A DNA stretch of 64,000 bases from GCA-2708415 sp964353185 (GTDB lineage Bacteria; Pseudomonadota; Alphaproteobacteria; Micavibrionales; Micavibrionaceae). The stretch covers positions 1-64,000 of the forward strand of contig CAYGUV010000006.1 in assembly GCA_964353185.1 (NCBI GenBank), given 5' to 3'. Position numbers and translations under genes: made by a program. This document shows, piece after piece, positions 1 through 9,051 of this stretch. The notes beneath the pieces are model-generated. The model saw only the letters and a list, made by a program, of their open reading frames with translations. It was not told the origin of the DNA and searched no databases. Position 1 is the stretch's first letter. Each line of letters begins with the position of its first letter.

Positions 1-107
1 ATATGGGCGTTTTTACGACCAATAAAGTCACAGATCGGGAAAACAAACTGATAAATCACAGGCGTACACAAACGGTGACACCCATGAATAAAATTATAAT
101 GCCTCAT
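1..107 (-). other. Possible start of an ORF running off the left edge
   Basis: Read on the minus strand from an ATG at 107, 35 codons stay open to the window edge. The predicted peptide carries HGCHRL near its start, which resembles the catalytic Cys/His motif region of some L,D-transpeptidase-like proteins. However, that motif normally sits far from the N-terminus, there is no ribosome binding site, and an open frame of this length is not rare by chance. It could be a remnant of a gene, or nothing. Confidence 0.12.
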
Positions 108-150
108 TCATATGGCGCCGCTAAATTTTCACGTGCGCTTCGCTGTAAAA

Positions 151-1836
151 TTATTTTTTATTCAATTCTTGCTCGACCACATCTTTACGGCTCAATTTAC
201 CGATCATGGTTTTGGGTAATTCTTCATCCCGAAACTCAATCCGCTTTGGAATTTCCATGGATGAGATTTTGTCCGCCAAAAATGTTTTTAAATCTTCCGC
301 GCTTAACACGCGGCCTTCTTTACATTTTATCCATGCCTTTACAATTTCGCCGCGCTGTTTATCGGGTAAGCCGGCAACAATACATTCTTCTACACTCGGG
401 TGTAGGTATATTGCCTCCTCCACGTTACGGGGGTACACATTGTATCCGTTTGTGATAATCATGTCTTTGATACGATCGACGATAAAGAAATACCCATCAT
501 CATCCATCGTCGCAATATCGCCCGTATGTAAACGGCCATTATCTTGTAATGTTTTGGCGTTATCTTCAGGGCGGTTCCAATATCCCTTCATCACCTGCGG
601 CCCACGGGCACAAAGCTCTCCACGCTCCCCAGGCTCAACATGTTTGCCTGTTTCTGGGTCGATGATTTCAACAATTGTATTGGGAAATGGCATGCCGATT
701 GACCCGGCTTTGTTCACACCCTCACGTGGGTTACAACATAAAACGGGCGAACTTTCGGTTAGGCCATATCCTTCGACTACAACCGCGCCTGTTTCGGCTT
801 CGAACTTTTTCTTAACCTCAACGGGTAATGGCGCGCCACCAGAAATACAATATTTAAGTGAGGTTAAATCATATTTCTTCAATTTTTTATTATTGTTGAT
901 CCCATTAAAAATTGCCGGAACCGCAGGGAAAATAGTTGGTTTTTTATCATTGATAAGCTTGAGCGTTGCATCTAATTCAAACCGTGGTAGGGCGATAATC
1001 TCCATCGCTTTATTCACCGCCATATTCATGACAGCCGTCATCGCAAATACGTGGAAGAACGGAATGACGCCCAACATTTTATCTTCCCCTTTATCACACC
1101 CCAACCACATACTGGCTTGTTCTGTATTGGCGACAATATTGGCATGGGTCAGCATGGCGCCTTTGGGTTCACCGGTCGTACCACCAGTATATTGGTATAA
1201 AGCGATATCTTCTTCGGGATTGATATCTACTTTGTTATACGCCCCATCATTATCGATTAAATCTTCATATCGGTGGATACGTGTATTGTTATCTGGGATA
1301 GTTGCAAGCTCTTTGCCTTTTACCACTTTAAACAAAAAGTTTTTGGGAAATGGCAACATCTTAGTAAAGCTAGCAATCACCAATTTCTCTAGGCGTGTAT
1401 CATGAAGCATCTTGGACATTTTTCCATAGAGCAGCTCAAGATCAAGAGTAATAATGGCATCTGTCTCACTATCTTCGATCATCTTGGCCAATTCACGCTC
1501 CGCATAAAGCGGATTGTAATTTACGACCGTTACCCCAATACGCATCATTGCATAATAAGCAATTATAAAAAGCGGACAGTTTGGCAAAAAGATACCGACC
1601 TTATCTCCCTTTTTAATACCAATATCTTGCATTCCTTTTGCAAATTTCTTCGTTGCCGTATCAATGTCGCCCCATGTCATTTTAGCACCCAGAAAATCAA
1701 ATGCGGGGGCAGCGGCATAATCCTTGGCCGTTTCATCCAACATCTCAAAGACTGGCTTTACAGGGATTTTTGCATCCCATTTAATGCCAGCAGGGTAGTG
1801 TTTAAGCCAAGGATATTGGATGTTTTCTTGTGTCAT
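151..1836 (-). CDS. fadD: Long-chain fatty-acid--CoA ligase
   Basis: A 561-residue adenylate-forming enzyme that should activate long-chain fatty acids with ATP and CoA, feeding beta-oxidation or phospholipid synthesis. The AMP-binding loop YTGGTTGEPKG lies near residues 216-226, the GYGLTE motif near 356-361, and HTGD followed by the hinge motif DRIKDMI in the last quarter; the C-terminal PKTMIGKLSRK holds the expected catalytic lysine. The length is normal for the FadD family. The ATG at 1836 is preceded by an AAGGGG-like ribosome binding site. It stands alone, divergent from the cold-shock gene. The exact chain length of the substrate cannot be read from sequence. Confidence 0.9.
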   Translation of the reverse strand: MTQENIQYPWLKHYPAGIKWDAKIPVKPVFEMLDETAKDYAAAPAFDFLGAKMTWGDIDTATKKFAKGMQDIGIKKGDKVGIFLPNCPLFIIAYYAMMRIGVTVVNYNPLYAERELAKMIEDSETDAIITLDLELLYGKMSKMLHDTRLEKLVIASFTKMLPFPKNFLFKVVKGKELATIPDNNTRIHRYEDLIDNDGAYNKVDINPEEDIALYQYTGGTTGEPKGAMLTHANIVANTEQASMWLGCDKGEDKMLGVIPFFHVFAMTAVMNMAVNKAMEIIALPRFELDATLKLINDKKPTIFPAVPAIFNGINNNKKLKKYDLTSLKYCISGGAPLPVEVKKKFEAETGAVVVEGYGLTESSPVLCCNPREGVNKAGSIGMPFPNTIVEIIDPETGKHVEPGERGELCARGPQVMKGYWNRPEDNAKTLQDNGRLHTGDIATMDDDGYFFIVDRIKDMIITNGYNVYPRNVEEAIYLHPSVEECIVAGLPDKQRGEIVKAWIKCKEGRVLSAEDLKTFLADKISSMEIPKRIEFRDEELPKTMIGKLSRKDVVEQELNKK

Positions 1837-1984
1837 GGGGGCCCCTTTATGAAGAAAAGATTTTGTAATTTTATTTCTTTATATATTTTACCCTATAAAA
1901 GACTGAAATATAACAGTTTATTTTTGGATTTTTTTAATCGTAAGACTAGCCAGTTTATATTAGTTTCTATATCATGGTTGCGTT

Positions 1985-2005
1985 ATGACACATATTGTCT
2001 GTCAT
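1985..2005. promoter_or_regulatory. Short inverted repeat before the cold-shock gene
   Basis: ATGACA at 1985-1990 and TGTCAT at 2000-2005 form a perfect six-base inverted repeat with a nine-base spacer, 22 bases before the chosen start of the cold-shock gene. It could be an operator or a small leader hairpin. The role is inferred only from position. Confidence 0.25.
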
Positions 2006-2027
2006 GCAAATTTTGATGGGGATCAAG

Positions 2028-2585
2028 ATGGTCGAGTTTAATAAGCAAATAGAAGCCGCACTTTTGGAAAATTCAGAAAGTGATGCTCTCCGCTCTCAAA
2101 TAAAATGGTTTAATACCGCAAAAGGATTTGGCTTTACCGTTCCCGAGGAAGATCCTTGCGATGCTTTCCTTCATATTACAACATTACAAGATGCTGGCAT
2201 AACTGAACTTGGCGATGGCGCTATTATATCTTGTCATATTGTTAAAGGGCCTAAAGGCGCGCTCGTCACGAAAGTTTCTGAATTAATTGAAATTGGCATT
2301 GATCCTAAACCAATAACTTTCCGTGTTGAGATTGATGAGAATGAAGTGATTGAGACCATGGAAGGTACGGTTAAATGGTACAAGCCGGACAAAGGATTTG
2401 GTTTTGTGATCCCACAAGATGGGGCCAAAGATGTGTTTGTTCACAAATCCTGCTTGGAACGCAATAAGATCGATTTACTAATACCAGGTCAAAAATTGAT
2501 TATGAAGGTACGCTCAGTCTCCAAAGGTCGGGAAGTTTTAGAATTCACTTTATGCGATAACAATATTGATGCCGAAGCGAATTAA
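2028..2585 (+). CDS. Protein with two cold-shock domains
   Basis: A 185-residue protein with two cold-shock (OB-fold) nucleic-acid-binding domains in tandem. Each has the RNP1 core KGFGF (about residues 32-36 and 122-126); RNP2 is canonical in the second domain (VFVHKS, about 136-141) and degenerate in the first (AFLHIT). Double-domain Csp proteins are known in alphaproteobacteria, where some act in cold or stationary phase as RNA chaperones. The ATG at 2028 was chosen because it begins just before the conserved region and has a GGGG stretch upstream; in-frame ATG at 2016 and 2004 and TTG at 1995 are alternatives. A strong terminator follows. The linker between domains is acidic. Confidence 0.85.
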   Translation: MVEFNKQIEAALLENSESDALRSQIKWFNTAKGFGFTVPEEDPCDAFLHITTLQDAGITELGDGAIISCHIVKGPKGALVTKVSELIEIGIDPKPITFRVEIDENEVIETMEGTVKWYKPDKGFGFVIPQDGAKDVFVHKSCLERNKIDLLIPGQKLIMKVRSVSKGREVLEFTLCDNNIDAEAN

Positions 2586-2598
2586 AAACATTAAGCAC

Positions 2599-2628
2599 AA
2601 AAAAAGCCGCATTTAGCGGCTATTTTTT
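2599..2628 (+). terminator. Rho-independent terminator after the cold-shock gene
   Basis: AGCCGC (2605-2610) pairs with GCGGCT (2616-2621) across a five-base loop and is followed by six T residues. An A-run on the 5' side means it could also serve gcrA on the minus strand, which ends at 2646. Confidence 0.8.
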
Positions 2629-2645
2629 AATCAACAATGATTGCT

Positions 2646-3128
2646 TTATGCATTCGCTGTTTTAATTTCCAATTCTTGAGGAGCGCCTGCATCTTCACTA
2701 AAGTCTTTTGCATTTAATTGACGCGCACGCGATGTAACCTGATAAGCAATTGAGGTATGGTCAGCACAATATGGTGACCCTTCAATCGTTGCACAACCAC
2801 AAAATGAAAAGTTATCAGATTCTGGTTCGCCATTCGGCCAACGACACATTTTATCGCGCAAATCTTCCATCTGAAGTTGTTTACCTAAAATAATGGGCAC
2901 TTTACGGCTACGACGCACAACAGGGGGGGCAGCCTTTGCAGACGCCTTTACCTTTTTTACGTTTTGTTGAATAGGTGACATGCGGCTTGATAGTTTTAAG
3001 CGATGAGCTTTACCAATCACGGCGTTTCTTGTTACACCTTCGCCTAATTCTTTTGCAATCTCAGCGGCAGTTTTACCCTCACCCCAAAGTTTTTCTAATA
3101 TTGATACCCGATCATCAGTCCAGCTCAT
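2646..3128 (-). CDS. gcrA: GcrA-family cell-cycle regulator
   Basis: A 160-residue protein of the GcrA family, which in Caulobacter works with sigma-70 and CcrM methylation at GANTC sites to activate cell-cycle genes. The N-terminal MSWTDDRV, the helix-turn-helix-like stretch AAEIAKELG..VTRNAVIGKAHRL (about residues 22-46) and the C-terminal CRWPNGEP...FCG signature are all present, separated by a basic Lys/Ala linker. The start at 3128 matches the conserved beginning of the family; an in-frame ATG seven codons earlier is possible and carries GAAGGGG between the two. Four GANTC motifs lie upstream, suggesting methylation-linked control of this gene itself. It is monocistronic. Confidence 0.93.
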   Translation of the reverse strand: MSWTDDRVSILEKLWGEGKTAAEIAKELGEGVTRNAVIGKAHRLKLSSRMSPIQQNVKKVKASAKAAPPVVRRSRKVPIILGKQLQMEDLRDKMCRWPNGEPESDNFSFCGCATIEGSPYCADHTSIAYQVTSRARQLNAKDFSEDAGAPQELEIKTANA

Positions 3129-3170
3129 CTTAAATACTTTCCCCTTCATTAAAATGAAAACCCTTTTTGG

Positions 3171-3260
3171 GAATCTTTTAATGCAATGTTTTTCTTGAAA
3201 CTAAAGAAACCTTATCAACGTTCTGATTCTCTGGATAGAGTCTAGAGAAAATTATGATTC
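3171..3260. promoter_or_regulatory. Cluster of four GANTC motifs upstream of gcrA
   Basis: GAATC at 3171, GATTC at 3225, GAGTC at 3238 and GATTC at 3256 fall within 90 bases; well under one would be expected for this base composition. GANTC is the target of the CcrM adenine methyltransferase of alphaproteobacteria, and GcrA acts at methylated GANTC promoters. An inverted repeat TTCTCT/AGAGAA (3227-3232 and 3244-3249) overlaps the cluster. That this is an autoregulatory promoter is an inference. Confidence 0.55.
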
Positions 3261-3322
3261 TTTATCCCCAAAAATTAAAAAAGATTTTTATAAACAGTTT
3301 TTTTAAAAAAATTATCGGAGAT

Positions 3323-4237
3323 CTAAGCGTTCGGATTCAAATTCCAAAGGGAAAAGTGATTAATGTCATCCATCCAATTTTCTTGGATTTTCACAAAAAG
3401 CTTTAGGTGAACGCGGCAATTCATCATCTCTTCCAAATCTTCGCGTGCCATTGATCCTATTCTTTTGAGCATTTCACCACCTTTGCCTAAAATAATTTTT
3501 TTATGGGCTTCGCGCGTAATATAAATTGTCTGATCAATTTTTATGCTACCGTTATCAAATAGCTCCCACTCGTCTGTTTCGACTGTCAAATTATAAGGTA
3601 ATTCTTGATGCATCATTTTAAATAATTTTTCGCGTGTGATTTCTGCCGCAATTAAACGCATAGGCATATCAGTCATATCTTCTTCGGCATAATGCCAAAC
3701 CCCTTGCGGCAGCTTATCTTCTAGATAATCTAAAATACGGCCAACACCATCATTCTTGAGGGCAGAAATCATAAATGTTGCTTCAAAATCATACAGATTA
3801 TTTAATTCTTGCGTAATCATCAAAAGCTTATCCCGTTTGATTTCATCAATTTTATTAAGGACTAAAATAATATTTTTAACATTATTCTCTTTAAGATTAT
3901 CAATGATCTTACGCGCTTGCGCGCTCACTTTTCGGGATACATCAACCAGTAAAATAATTTTATCTGTTTCACCAACTGTCTCCCACGCAGCGGATACAAT
4001 GGCACGTTCTAAATTATTATTTTTACTGGGTTCAAAAATTCCTGGTGTATCCACAAAGACAATTTGAGTTTGGTTCTTTACAACAATACCACTAACACGT
4101 GAGCGTGTTGTCTGAACCTTAGAGGACACAATTGAAACCTTTGCCCCAACCAGCGCATTTAATAATGTAGATTTACCAGCATTCGGCGCTCCAATTACAG
4201 AAACAAATCCAAATCTTTTTTTTTCTTCTTCGCTCAT
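3323..4237 (-). CDS. era: GTPase Era
   Basis: A 304-residue GTPase that binds 16S rRNA near its 3' end and helps assemble the small ribosomal subunit. G1 is GAPNAGKST (about residues 16-24), G3 is DTPG, and G4 is NKID; the C-terminal KH RNA-binding domain includes GKGGEMLKRIG. The length equals the usual Era length. The start overlaps the end of rnc by four bases (ATGA), so the two genes are probably translationally coupled, as in many alphaproteobacteria where lepB-rnc-era form one operon. No terminator was seen after the stop, only A/T-rich sequence. Confidence 0.97.
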   Translation of the reverse strand: MSEEEKKRFGFVSVIGAPNAGKSTLLNALVGAKVSIVSSKVQTTRSRVSGIVVKNQTQIVFVDTPGIFEPSKNNNLERAIVSAAWETVGETDKIILLVDVSRKVSAQARKIIDNLKENNVKNIILVLNKIDEIKRDKLLMITQELNNLYDFEATFMISALKNDGVGRILDYLEDKLPQGVWHYAEEDMTDMPMRLIAAEITREKLFKMMHQELPYNLTVETDEWELFDNGSIKIDQTIYITREAHKKIILGKGGEMLKRIGSMAREDLEEMMNCRVHLKLFVKIQENWMDDINHFSLWNLNPNA

Positions 4238-4905
4238 AGCCCTTTGACAATCTGTAACATCTTCTTGGCAACAAGTTTTTCTGCCTGACGCCTTGAATTT
4301 CCTTTAGCGTAAATAGGCTCAAATCCAGTTACTGTAATTTGCACTTTAAAGATAGGCGCATGGTCTGGCCCCTCTTTATCAACTACCTCGTATAATGGTA
4401 AATCAAGCATACGTGCCTGGACCCATTCTTGTAACTCAGTTTTTGAATCTTGGGGGGCTTTTTCTAAAGTAGTAATTGTATCACCCCAGAGAGTTAAAAT
4501 AATCTTTTGCGCAACTTCATACCCACCATCAATATAAATCGCTCCTAACATCGACTCCACAATATCACCAATAATATTTTCATTAATACGTCCGCCGGCC
4601 TCTTCTTCCGCTTGCGACATAATAATATACTTATTTAACCCGTGTTTTAATCCAACAACCGCGCAAGTCTGTCCCTGAATAAGAGCTGTGTGCCGCTTTG
4701 CCAGACTGCCCTCAGGTTCGTGCTTAAATTCAGTGAATAATGCGCCTGCAATGACCAAACCCAACACCCTATCACCCAGGAATTCTAATCTTTGGTAATT
4801 ATAATCTTCATTGGTACTGGAATGTGTCATCGCACGCTCTAACCAATGAACATCTTTAAAATGATATCCTATTAAATCTTGTAATTTTTTAAGATCTGCG
4901 GCCAT
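4234..4905 (-). CDS. rnc: Ribonuclease III
   Basis: A 223-residue double-strand-specific endoribonuclease for rRNA and mRNA processing. The catalytic domain shows EFLGD (E41, D45) and D114/E117 in GDIVESMLGAIYIDGG, at the same numbering as the E. coli enzyme. Position 38 is Gln rather than the common Glu and position 46 Arg rather than Ser. A C-terminal double-stranded RNA-binding domain begins near residue 150 with DSKTELQEWVQ. The start codon overlaps the lepB stop by one base (TAATG) and its end overlaps era, giving a tightly coupled lepB-rnc-era unit. Confidence 0.97.
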   Translation of the reverse strand: MAADLKKLQDLIGYHFKDVHWLERAMTHSSTNEDYNYQRLEFLGDRVLGLVIAGALFTEFKHEPEGSLAKRHTALIQGQTCAVVGLKHGLNKYIIMSQAEEEAGGRINENIIGDIVESMLGAIYIDGGYEVAQKIILTLWGDTITTLEKAPQDSKTELQEWVQARMLDLPLYEVVDKEGPDHAPIFKVQITVTGFEPIYAKGNSRRQAEKLVAKKMLQIVKGL

Positions 4906-5675
4906 TACTCTGCTTCTACCTGTGGTCGGACAGGTCCGATTTTATCTAAAATTCGGCCATACCTAATATTGTTAAACCAAGAAAATGGATTAAATAATTG
5001 CGCTTCTTCTTTTACTGAGAAAAAGAGTATTTCTGCACGTCCTACAAAATTTTCAATTGGAACAAATCCCACAAGCCCCTGCACACGGCTATCTTGAGAG
5101 TTATCACGATTATCGCCCATCATAAAATAATGACGTTCTGGAACAGTATATAAAGGGGTATTATCCAAATCTCCATTATCTGTTTCTTCATAAATGGTAT
5201 GCACTATTCCGCCTGGCAATGTCTCTAAATATTCGACAGAGCGTTTTGGCGGAAAAGACGGGTCACTTTTATCTTCAATCATGGCAACAGCTTCCCGCTC
5301 AACAATTTCACCATTAATGTAAAGACGACCATTTATTACTTGTATGGTATCCCCAGGCAAACCAATCACACGTTTGATATAATCAATACGCTTATTCGAC
5401 GGTAATTTAAAAACTGCTACATCACCACGTTTTGGTGCAGACTCTGATATACGCCCTTCAAATTTTGCTAAACCGAAAGGGAAAGAATGTTGGCTATATC
5501 CATAAGCCGGCTTGCTAACAAAAAGATAATCTCCAACTTTCAAGGTTGGTAGCATAGACCCTGAAGGGATATTAAAAGGCTCATACAAAAATGTACGGAT
5601 CACCATCGCAAGCAAAACTGCAATGATAGCCGTTTTTGCAAATTCACTAATTTCTTCTTTATTACTTTTTGACAT
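4905..5675 (-). CDS. lepB: Signal peptidase I
   Basis: A 256-residue inner-membrane serine protease that removes signal peptides from Sec and Tat substrates. One N-terminal membrane segment (about residues 14-30) precedes the catalytic serine in PSGSM (S40), the general-base lysine lies in DYIKRVIGLPGD (K101), and the conserved GDNRDNSQDSR box follows. The length is normal for alphaproteobacterial LepB. The gene sits between acpS (57-base gap) and rnc (one-base overlap), the standard order for this lineage. Confidence 0.97.
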   Translation of the reverse strand: MSKSNKEEISEFAKTAIIAVLLAMVIRTFLYEPFNIPSGSMLPTLKVGDYLFVSKPAYGYSQHSFPFGLAKFEGRISESAPKRGDVAVFKLPSNKRIDYIKRVIGLPGDTIQVINGRLYINGEIVEREAVAMIEDKSDPSFPPKRSVEYLETLPGGIVHTIYEETDNGDLDNTPLYTVPERHYFMMGDNRDNSQDSRVQGLVGFVPIENFVGRAEILFFSVKEEAQLFNPFSWFNNIRYGRILDKIGPVRPQVEAE

Positions 5676-5732
5676 TTAAATGTTGTATCCGAATTGTTTG
5701 TTAATTACCAGTATTCTCAAGATGAAATCCCT

Positions 5733-6134
5733 TCAAATACCCTCAATAATGACAGTTGCGTGAGCATATGGAGGCTCATCCGTCAGGCTAAGGTGTATTT
5801 TACATCCCTTACAGCCATGCGCAAAATCTTCTAATTTTTGAAAAGCTGCACCAAAACAGCGGATAAAAGGTTTGCCCTTTTCGTTATTAAATATTTCAAT
5901 TTCTTTCATGATCAAACCATCTTGAAAGCCTGTGCCAATTGCTTTGGCAAATGCTTCCTTGGCAGCAAATCTTTTGGCTAAGTATAAAATATGATTTTCA
6001 TTTTTTTTATTTTCTTTGAAATTTTCTATTTCACCGTCAGTAAAATATTTCTCTAAAAATCGATTTTCGTGAGCGCTTAACAATTTTTCTATACGCCTCA
6101 CATCCACTAAATCTGTTCCTAATCCTAAAATCAT
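5733..6134 (-). CDS. acpS: Holo-[acyl-carrier-protein] synthase
   Basis: A 133-residue phosphopantetheinyl transferase that moves 4'-phosphopantetheine from CoA to the serine of apo-ACP. The family motifs GLGTDLVDV (metal-binding D8) and RFAAKEAFAKAIG (E60) are intact. It overlaps the upstream DUF2062 gene by four bases, implying coupling. Its substrate ACP is encoded at 16.0 kb in this window. It belongs to the rsh-DUF2062-acpS-lepB run. Confidence 0.96.
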   Translation of the reverse strand: MILGLGTDLVDVRRIEKLLSAHENRFLEKYFTDGEIENFKENKKNENHILYLAKRFAAKEAFAKAIGTGFQDGLIMKEIEIFNNEKGKPFIRCFGAAFQKLEDFAHGCKGCKIHLSLTDEPPYAHATVIIEGI

Positions 6135-6718
6135 TTTTTATCTTTATCCTCTTTATGGCGATGGGTTAGGTCGTGAACTTTTCCACCAACAATACCAACC
6201 GTATTTTTTGCTTTTCTTGCCCCTTGAATAAGTGAATAAAAACTATAATAGAAAATGGGAAAAGTAAGAATCGCCATAAGATACCCGCCAAACAGCATTG
6301 GTAAAAATGTTGATATAGCAAGGCTTTCATCACGAAGGACATCTTCCCCCGTTTTTAATAAAAAATAATTTTCTAATCCGGTTATACTAAATACAAAATT
6401 ACCGACAAAGTAAGATGTTCCCAGTAGAATTGGAAATGTCCAAGGGTTCCCAAATAAAGTTCCTAATAATGAGGCAATAAAGCTCGCCTTAAATATTTTA
6501 CAAAAAATGTAACACTGTACGATATGAAAGCCAAAAACAGGCGTCCAAGACACAACACATCCAGCGGCCAAGCCCAACGATATACTATGCGTGCTATAGG
6601 GTAATCTTAATATACGATGTTTAATGTAAAAACCTGTGCGCTTCCATTGGGACCAGGGTTTAAAAAAACTGCTGATATATTGAGAGGCCTTTAGCCGTTT
6701 ACGACGTTTAAAAAGCAT
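6131..6718 (-). CDS. DUF2062 family membrane protein
   Basis: A 195-residue integral membrane protein of the DUF2062 family, function unknown. A basic N-terminus is followed by hydrophobic segments near residues 47-65, 75-105 and 140-165; the family pattern PVFGFH...FGNPWTFP is clear. Family members in alphaproteobacteria are regularly found next to rsh, acpS or lepB, as here. The start immediately follows the rsh stop, and the end overlaps acpS, so it is probably co-translated. A C-terminal charged tail (HRHKEDKDKK) faces the cytoplasm by inference. Confidence 0.85.
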   Translation of the reverse strand: MLFKRRKRLKASQYISSFFKPWSQWKRTGFYIKHRILRLPYSTHSISLGLAAGCVVSWTPVFGFHIVQCYIFCKIFKASFIASLLGTLFGNPWTFPILLGTSYFVGNFVFSITGLENYFLLKTGEDVLRDESLAISTFLPMLFGGYLMAILTFPIFYYSFYSLIQGARKAKNTVGIVGGKVHDLTHRHKEDKDKK

Positions 6719-8920
6719 TTATCGCCCTTTGGCTCTATCAACAGATGTTATTTCTGGTGTTGCGCGTAACGCAGCAACTACATCGTTCAGGTGCTTTGTA
6801 TCTTTCACATAGACGTCAAGCAGGACATCCCAAAAATCAATCGAGCGATTGGTTATTTTTAAATTCATAATATTGCCCCCACTCTTCCCAATAACTGTTG
6901 AGAGTGTCCCCAGAGCCCCTGGTTTATTTTCAAAAGTAACATTTAAACGTCCAACATGGCTTTCGGGTGTATCTGGCCCATCACCCCATGACACATCAAT
7001 CCATCTTTCTGGCGTGTCTGCAAAAGTCTCAAGAGTTTCACAATCAATGGTATGAATTGTAACCCCTTTCCCAGTACTAACAATGCCAACAATACGGTCA
7101 CCAGGCAAAGGATGACAACAACGTGCAAAATGGACCGCCATACCAGGAATCAATCCTTTAATCGGTACAGGCTTATTGGAGCCATCACGCTTCGCCATAG
7201 CCATGTCTTTAAATTCATGGGCAGGTGGGCGCGCTATCTCTGCTTTATGGCTAGGGAAAATAGCCTTAAAAACATCACGGGCAGAGAAATGACCCGCACC
7301 AATATTGGCATAAATATCGTCAACTTCATCAACGCGCATTTTCTTTAAAACGCCTTGCACTGCTTTTTCAGTAAAATCATACTCTTCTTGTGCAAATATT
7401 TTCTTTAGCATCGCTTGGCCTAGCGTGACGTATTCGCCGCGCTGCTGCTGACGTATAAAGCGTTTAATATGTGATCGGGCCTTGCCCGTAACGACAAAAC
7501 GTTCCCACGCGGGAGAGGGCGTCTGAGTTTTAGATGTAATAATCTCAACCTGATCACCGTTATGCAGCTTCGTATTGAGCGGGGCAATCTTACTGTTAAC
7601 TTTGGCACCAACACATTTATCACCAACACCCGAATGAACCGCATAAGCAAAATCTACAGGTGTTGCCCCTGTTGGCAACTCAATCAAGTCTCCCTTAGGA
7701 GAGAACACAAACACTTTATCTTGGAATAATTCTAACTTGGTGTTTTCTAAAAAATCCTCTGCACGGTTTTCTTGCTCTAAAATATCTAATAATTCCCGCA
7801 ACCAGCGGTATTGCGTAACGTCTTTAATATCAACTTTTTTACGGCCATCTTTATAAGCCCAGTGCGCCGCCACACCTAAGTCAGCTTCGCGATGCATCTC
7901 TGTTGTTCTTATTTGTACTTCAATACGTTGTTTTTCTGGTCCCAAAACACTGGTGTGGAGGGAGCGATAACCGTTTGATTTTGGAGTAGAAATATAATCT
8001 TTAAATCGCCCTGGAACAACTGGGTAATTGGCGTGCAAAACACCAAGCGCATGATAACATTCTCCTAAATCTTTCACCACAATTCTAAAGGCCATAATGT
8101 CAGAAAGCTGCTCGAACGAGACGTTTTTACGCTGCATTTTTTTCCAAATCGAATAACGTGTTTTTTCACGCCCTGTGACCTCACACTCAATCTTTTCTTT
8201 CTTCATTAAATTTTGAAGATGCTCAATAATTTTTAAAACAAGATTACCGCTTTCTTCTCTTAAAAAATCTAATCTGTTTGTTATGCTTTCTTTGGCTTCA
8301 GGGTTCAGATAACTAAACGATAAGTCCGCTAATTCTTCTTTTAACTGATGCATACCAATCCGTTCAGCCAGCGGCACATAAATATCAAGTGTCTCTCGCG
8401 AAATACGCGCAGTTTTATCAGGACGATGGGAAAAATGGTAAAGCGTGCGCATATTATGCAACCGATCCGATAACTTAACCAATAACACCCGAATATCCTC
8501 TGACATAGCCAATAAGAGTTTGCGGAAATTTTCTGCTTGTTTTCCTTCGAATGTTTGGCTTTCAATTTTGGTTAATTTACTAACACCATTGACCAAATCA
8601 GCAACATCTTTGCCAAAAGCGCTCTCTAACTCATCATATGTTGTATCTGTGTCCTCTAACGTGTCATGAAGCATAGCGGTGATGATTGTATCGGTATCCA
8701 TACGCAAATCTGCTAAAATAGAGGCTACCTCAACAGGGTGAGTATAATATGCTTCACCAGAAACGCGTGTTTGCCCCTCATGCTTTAATTTAGCCATGTC
8801 AAACCCCGCTGTTATACGGCCTTTATCCAAATCAGGAATATATTTTTCCATTTTTTGAATAAGATTTGTCAGTAATTCAGATTCTGGAATATCTATTATT
8901 TCTGGGGTTGTATCAGACAA
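6719..8920 (-). CDS. rsh: Bifunctional (p)ppGpp synthetase/hydrolase (RelA/SpoT homologue)
   Basis: A 733-residue stringent-response enzyme. The N-terminal HD hydrolase domain is intact (H61, HD at 85-86, ED at 89-90 in HDTLEDT), the synthetase domain has RFKDYISTPKSNGYRSLHT and EVQIRT, a TGS domain starts near FVFSPKGDLIELP, and an ACT domain closes the protein. Both activities should therefore be present, as expected when only one long Rsh exists. A terminator lies between rpoZ and this gene, so it probably has its own promoter in 8921-9023, where TTGTAA and TTTAAC on the minus strand are a weak candidate pair. Confidence 0.96.
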   Translation of the reverse strand: MSDTTPEIIDIPESELLTNLIQKMEKYIPDLDKGRITAGFDMAKLKHEGQTRVSGEAYYTHPVEVASILADLRMDTDTIITAMLHDTLEDTDTTYDELESAFGKDVADLVNGVSKLTKIESQTFEGKQAENFRKLLLAMSEDIRVLLVKLSDRLHNMRTLYHFSHRPDKTARISRETLDIYVPLAERIGMHQLKEELADLSFSYLNPEAKESITNRLDFLREESGNLVLKIIEHLQNLMKKEKIECEVTGREKTRYSIWKKMQRKNVSFEQLSDIMAFRIVVKDLGECYHALGVLHANYPVVPGRFKDYISTPKSNGYRSLHTSVLGPEKQRIEVQIRTTEMHREADLGVAAHWAYKDGRKKVDIKDVTQYRWLRELLDILEQENRAEDFLENTKLELFQDKVFVFSPKGDLIELPTGATPVDFAYAVHSGVGDKCVGAKVNSKIAPLNTKLHNGDQVEIITSKTQTPSPAWERFVVTGKARSHIKRFIRQQQRGEYVTLGQAMLKKIFAQEEYDFTEKAVQGVLKKMRVDEVDDIYANIGAGHFSARDVFKAIFPSHKAEIARPPAHEFKDMAMAKRDGSNKPVPIKGLIPGMAVHFARCCHPLPGDRIVGIVSTGKGVTIHTIDCETLETFADTPERWIDVSWGDGPDTPESHVGRLNVTFENKPGALGTLSTVIGKSGGNIMNLKITNRSIDFWDVLLDVYVKDTKHLNDVVAALRATPEITSVDRAKGR

Positions 8921-9023
8921 AGCAATTCAATCATCAATTAAGGGTCAAAAGAAGTTAAAATCTACCATGATTTTATTACAAAAGCATCCTTGAATTATAT
9001 CTGATTAATACAGAGAACAGACA

Positions 9024-9051
9024 ATAAAAAAGGCCGACAAAGCCGGCCTGA
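9024..9051 (-). terminator. Rho-independent terminator after rpoZ
   Basis: On the minus strand AGGCCG and CGGCCT (9049-9044 and 9036-9031) form a GC-rich stem with a seven-base loop followed by a T-run (9031-9026). It separates rpoZ from rsh transcription, at least in part. Confidence 0.8.

Noticed and set aside
1..107. L,D-transpeptidase fragment at the left edge
   Set aside because: HGCHRL alone in a 35-codon open frame without ribosome site is weak; listed only as a low-confidence feature.
206..1405. Plus-strand 399-codon ORF opposite fadD
   Set aside because: Long open antisense frames are expected over strongly coding genes; its composition is not protein-like and all AMP-ligase motifs lie on the minus strand.
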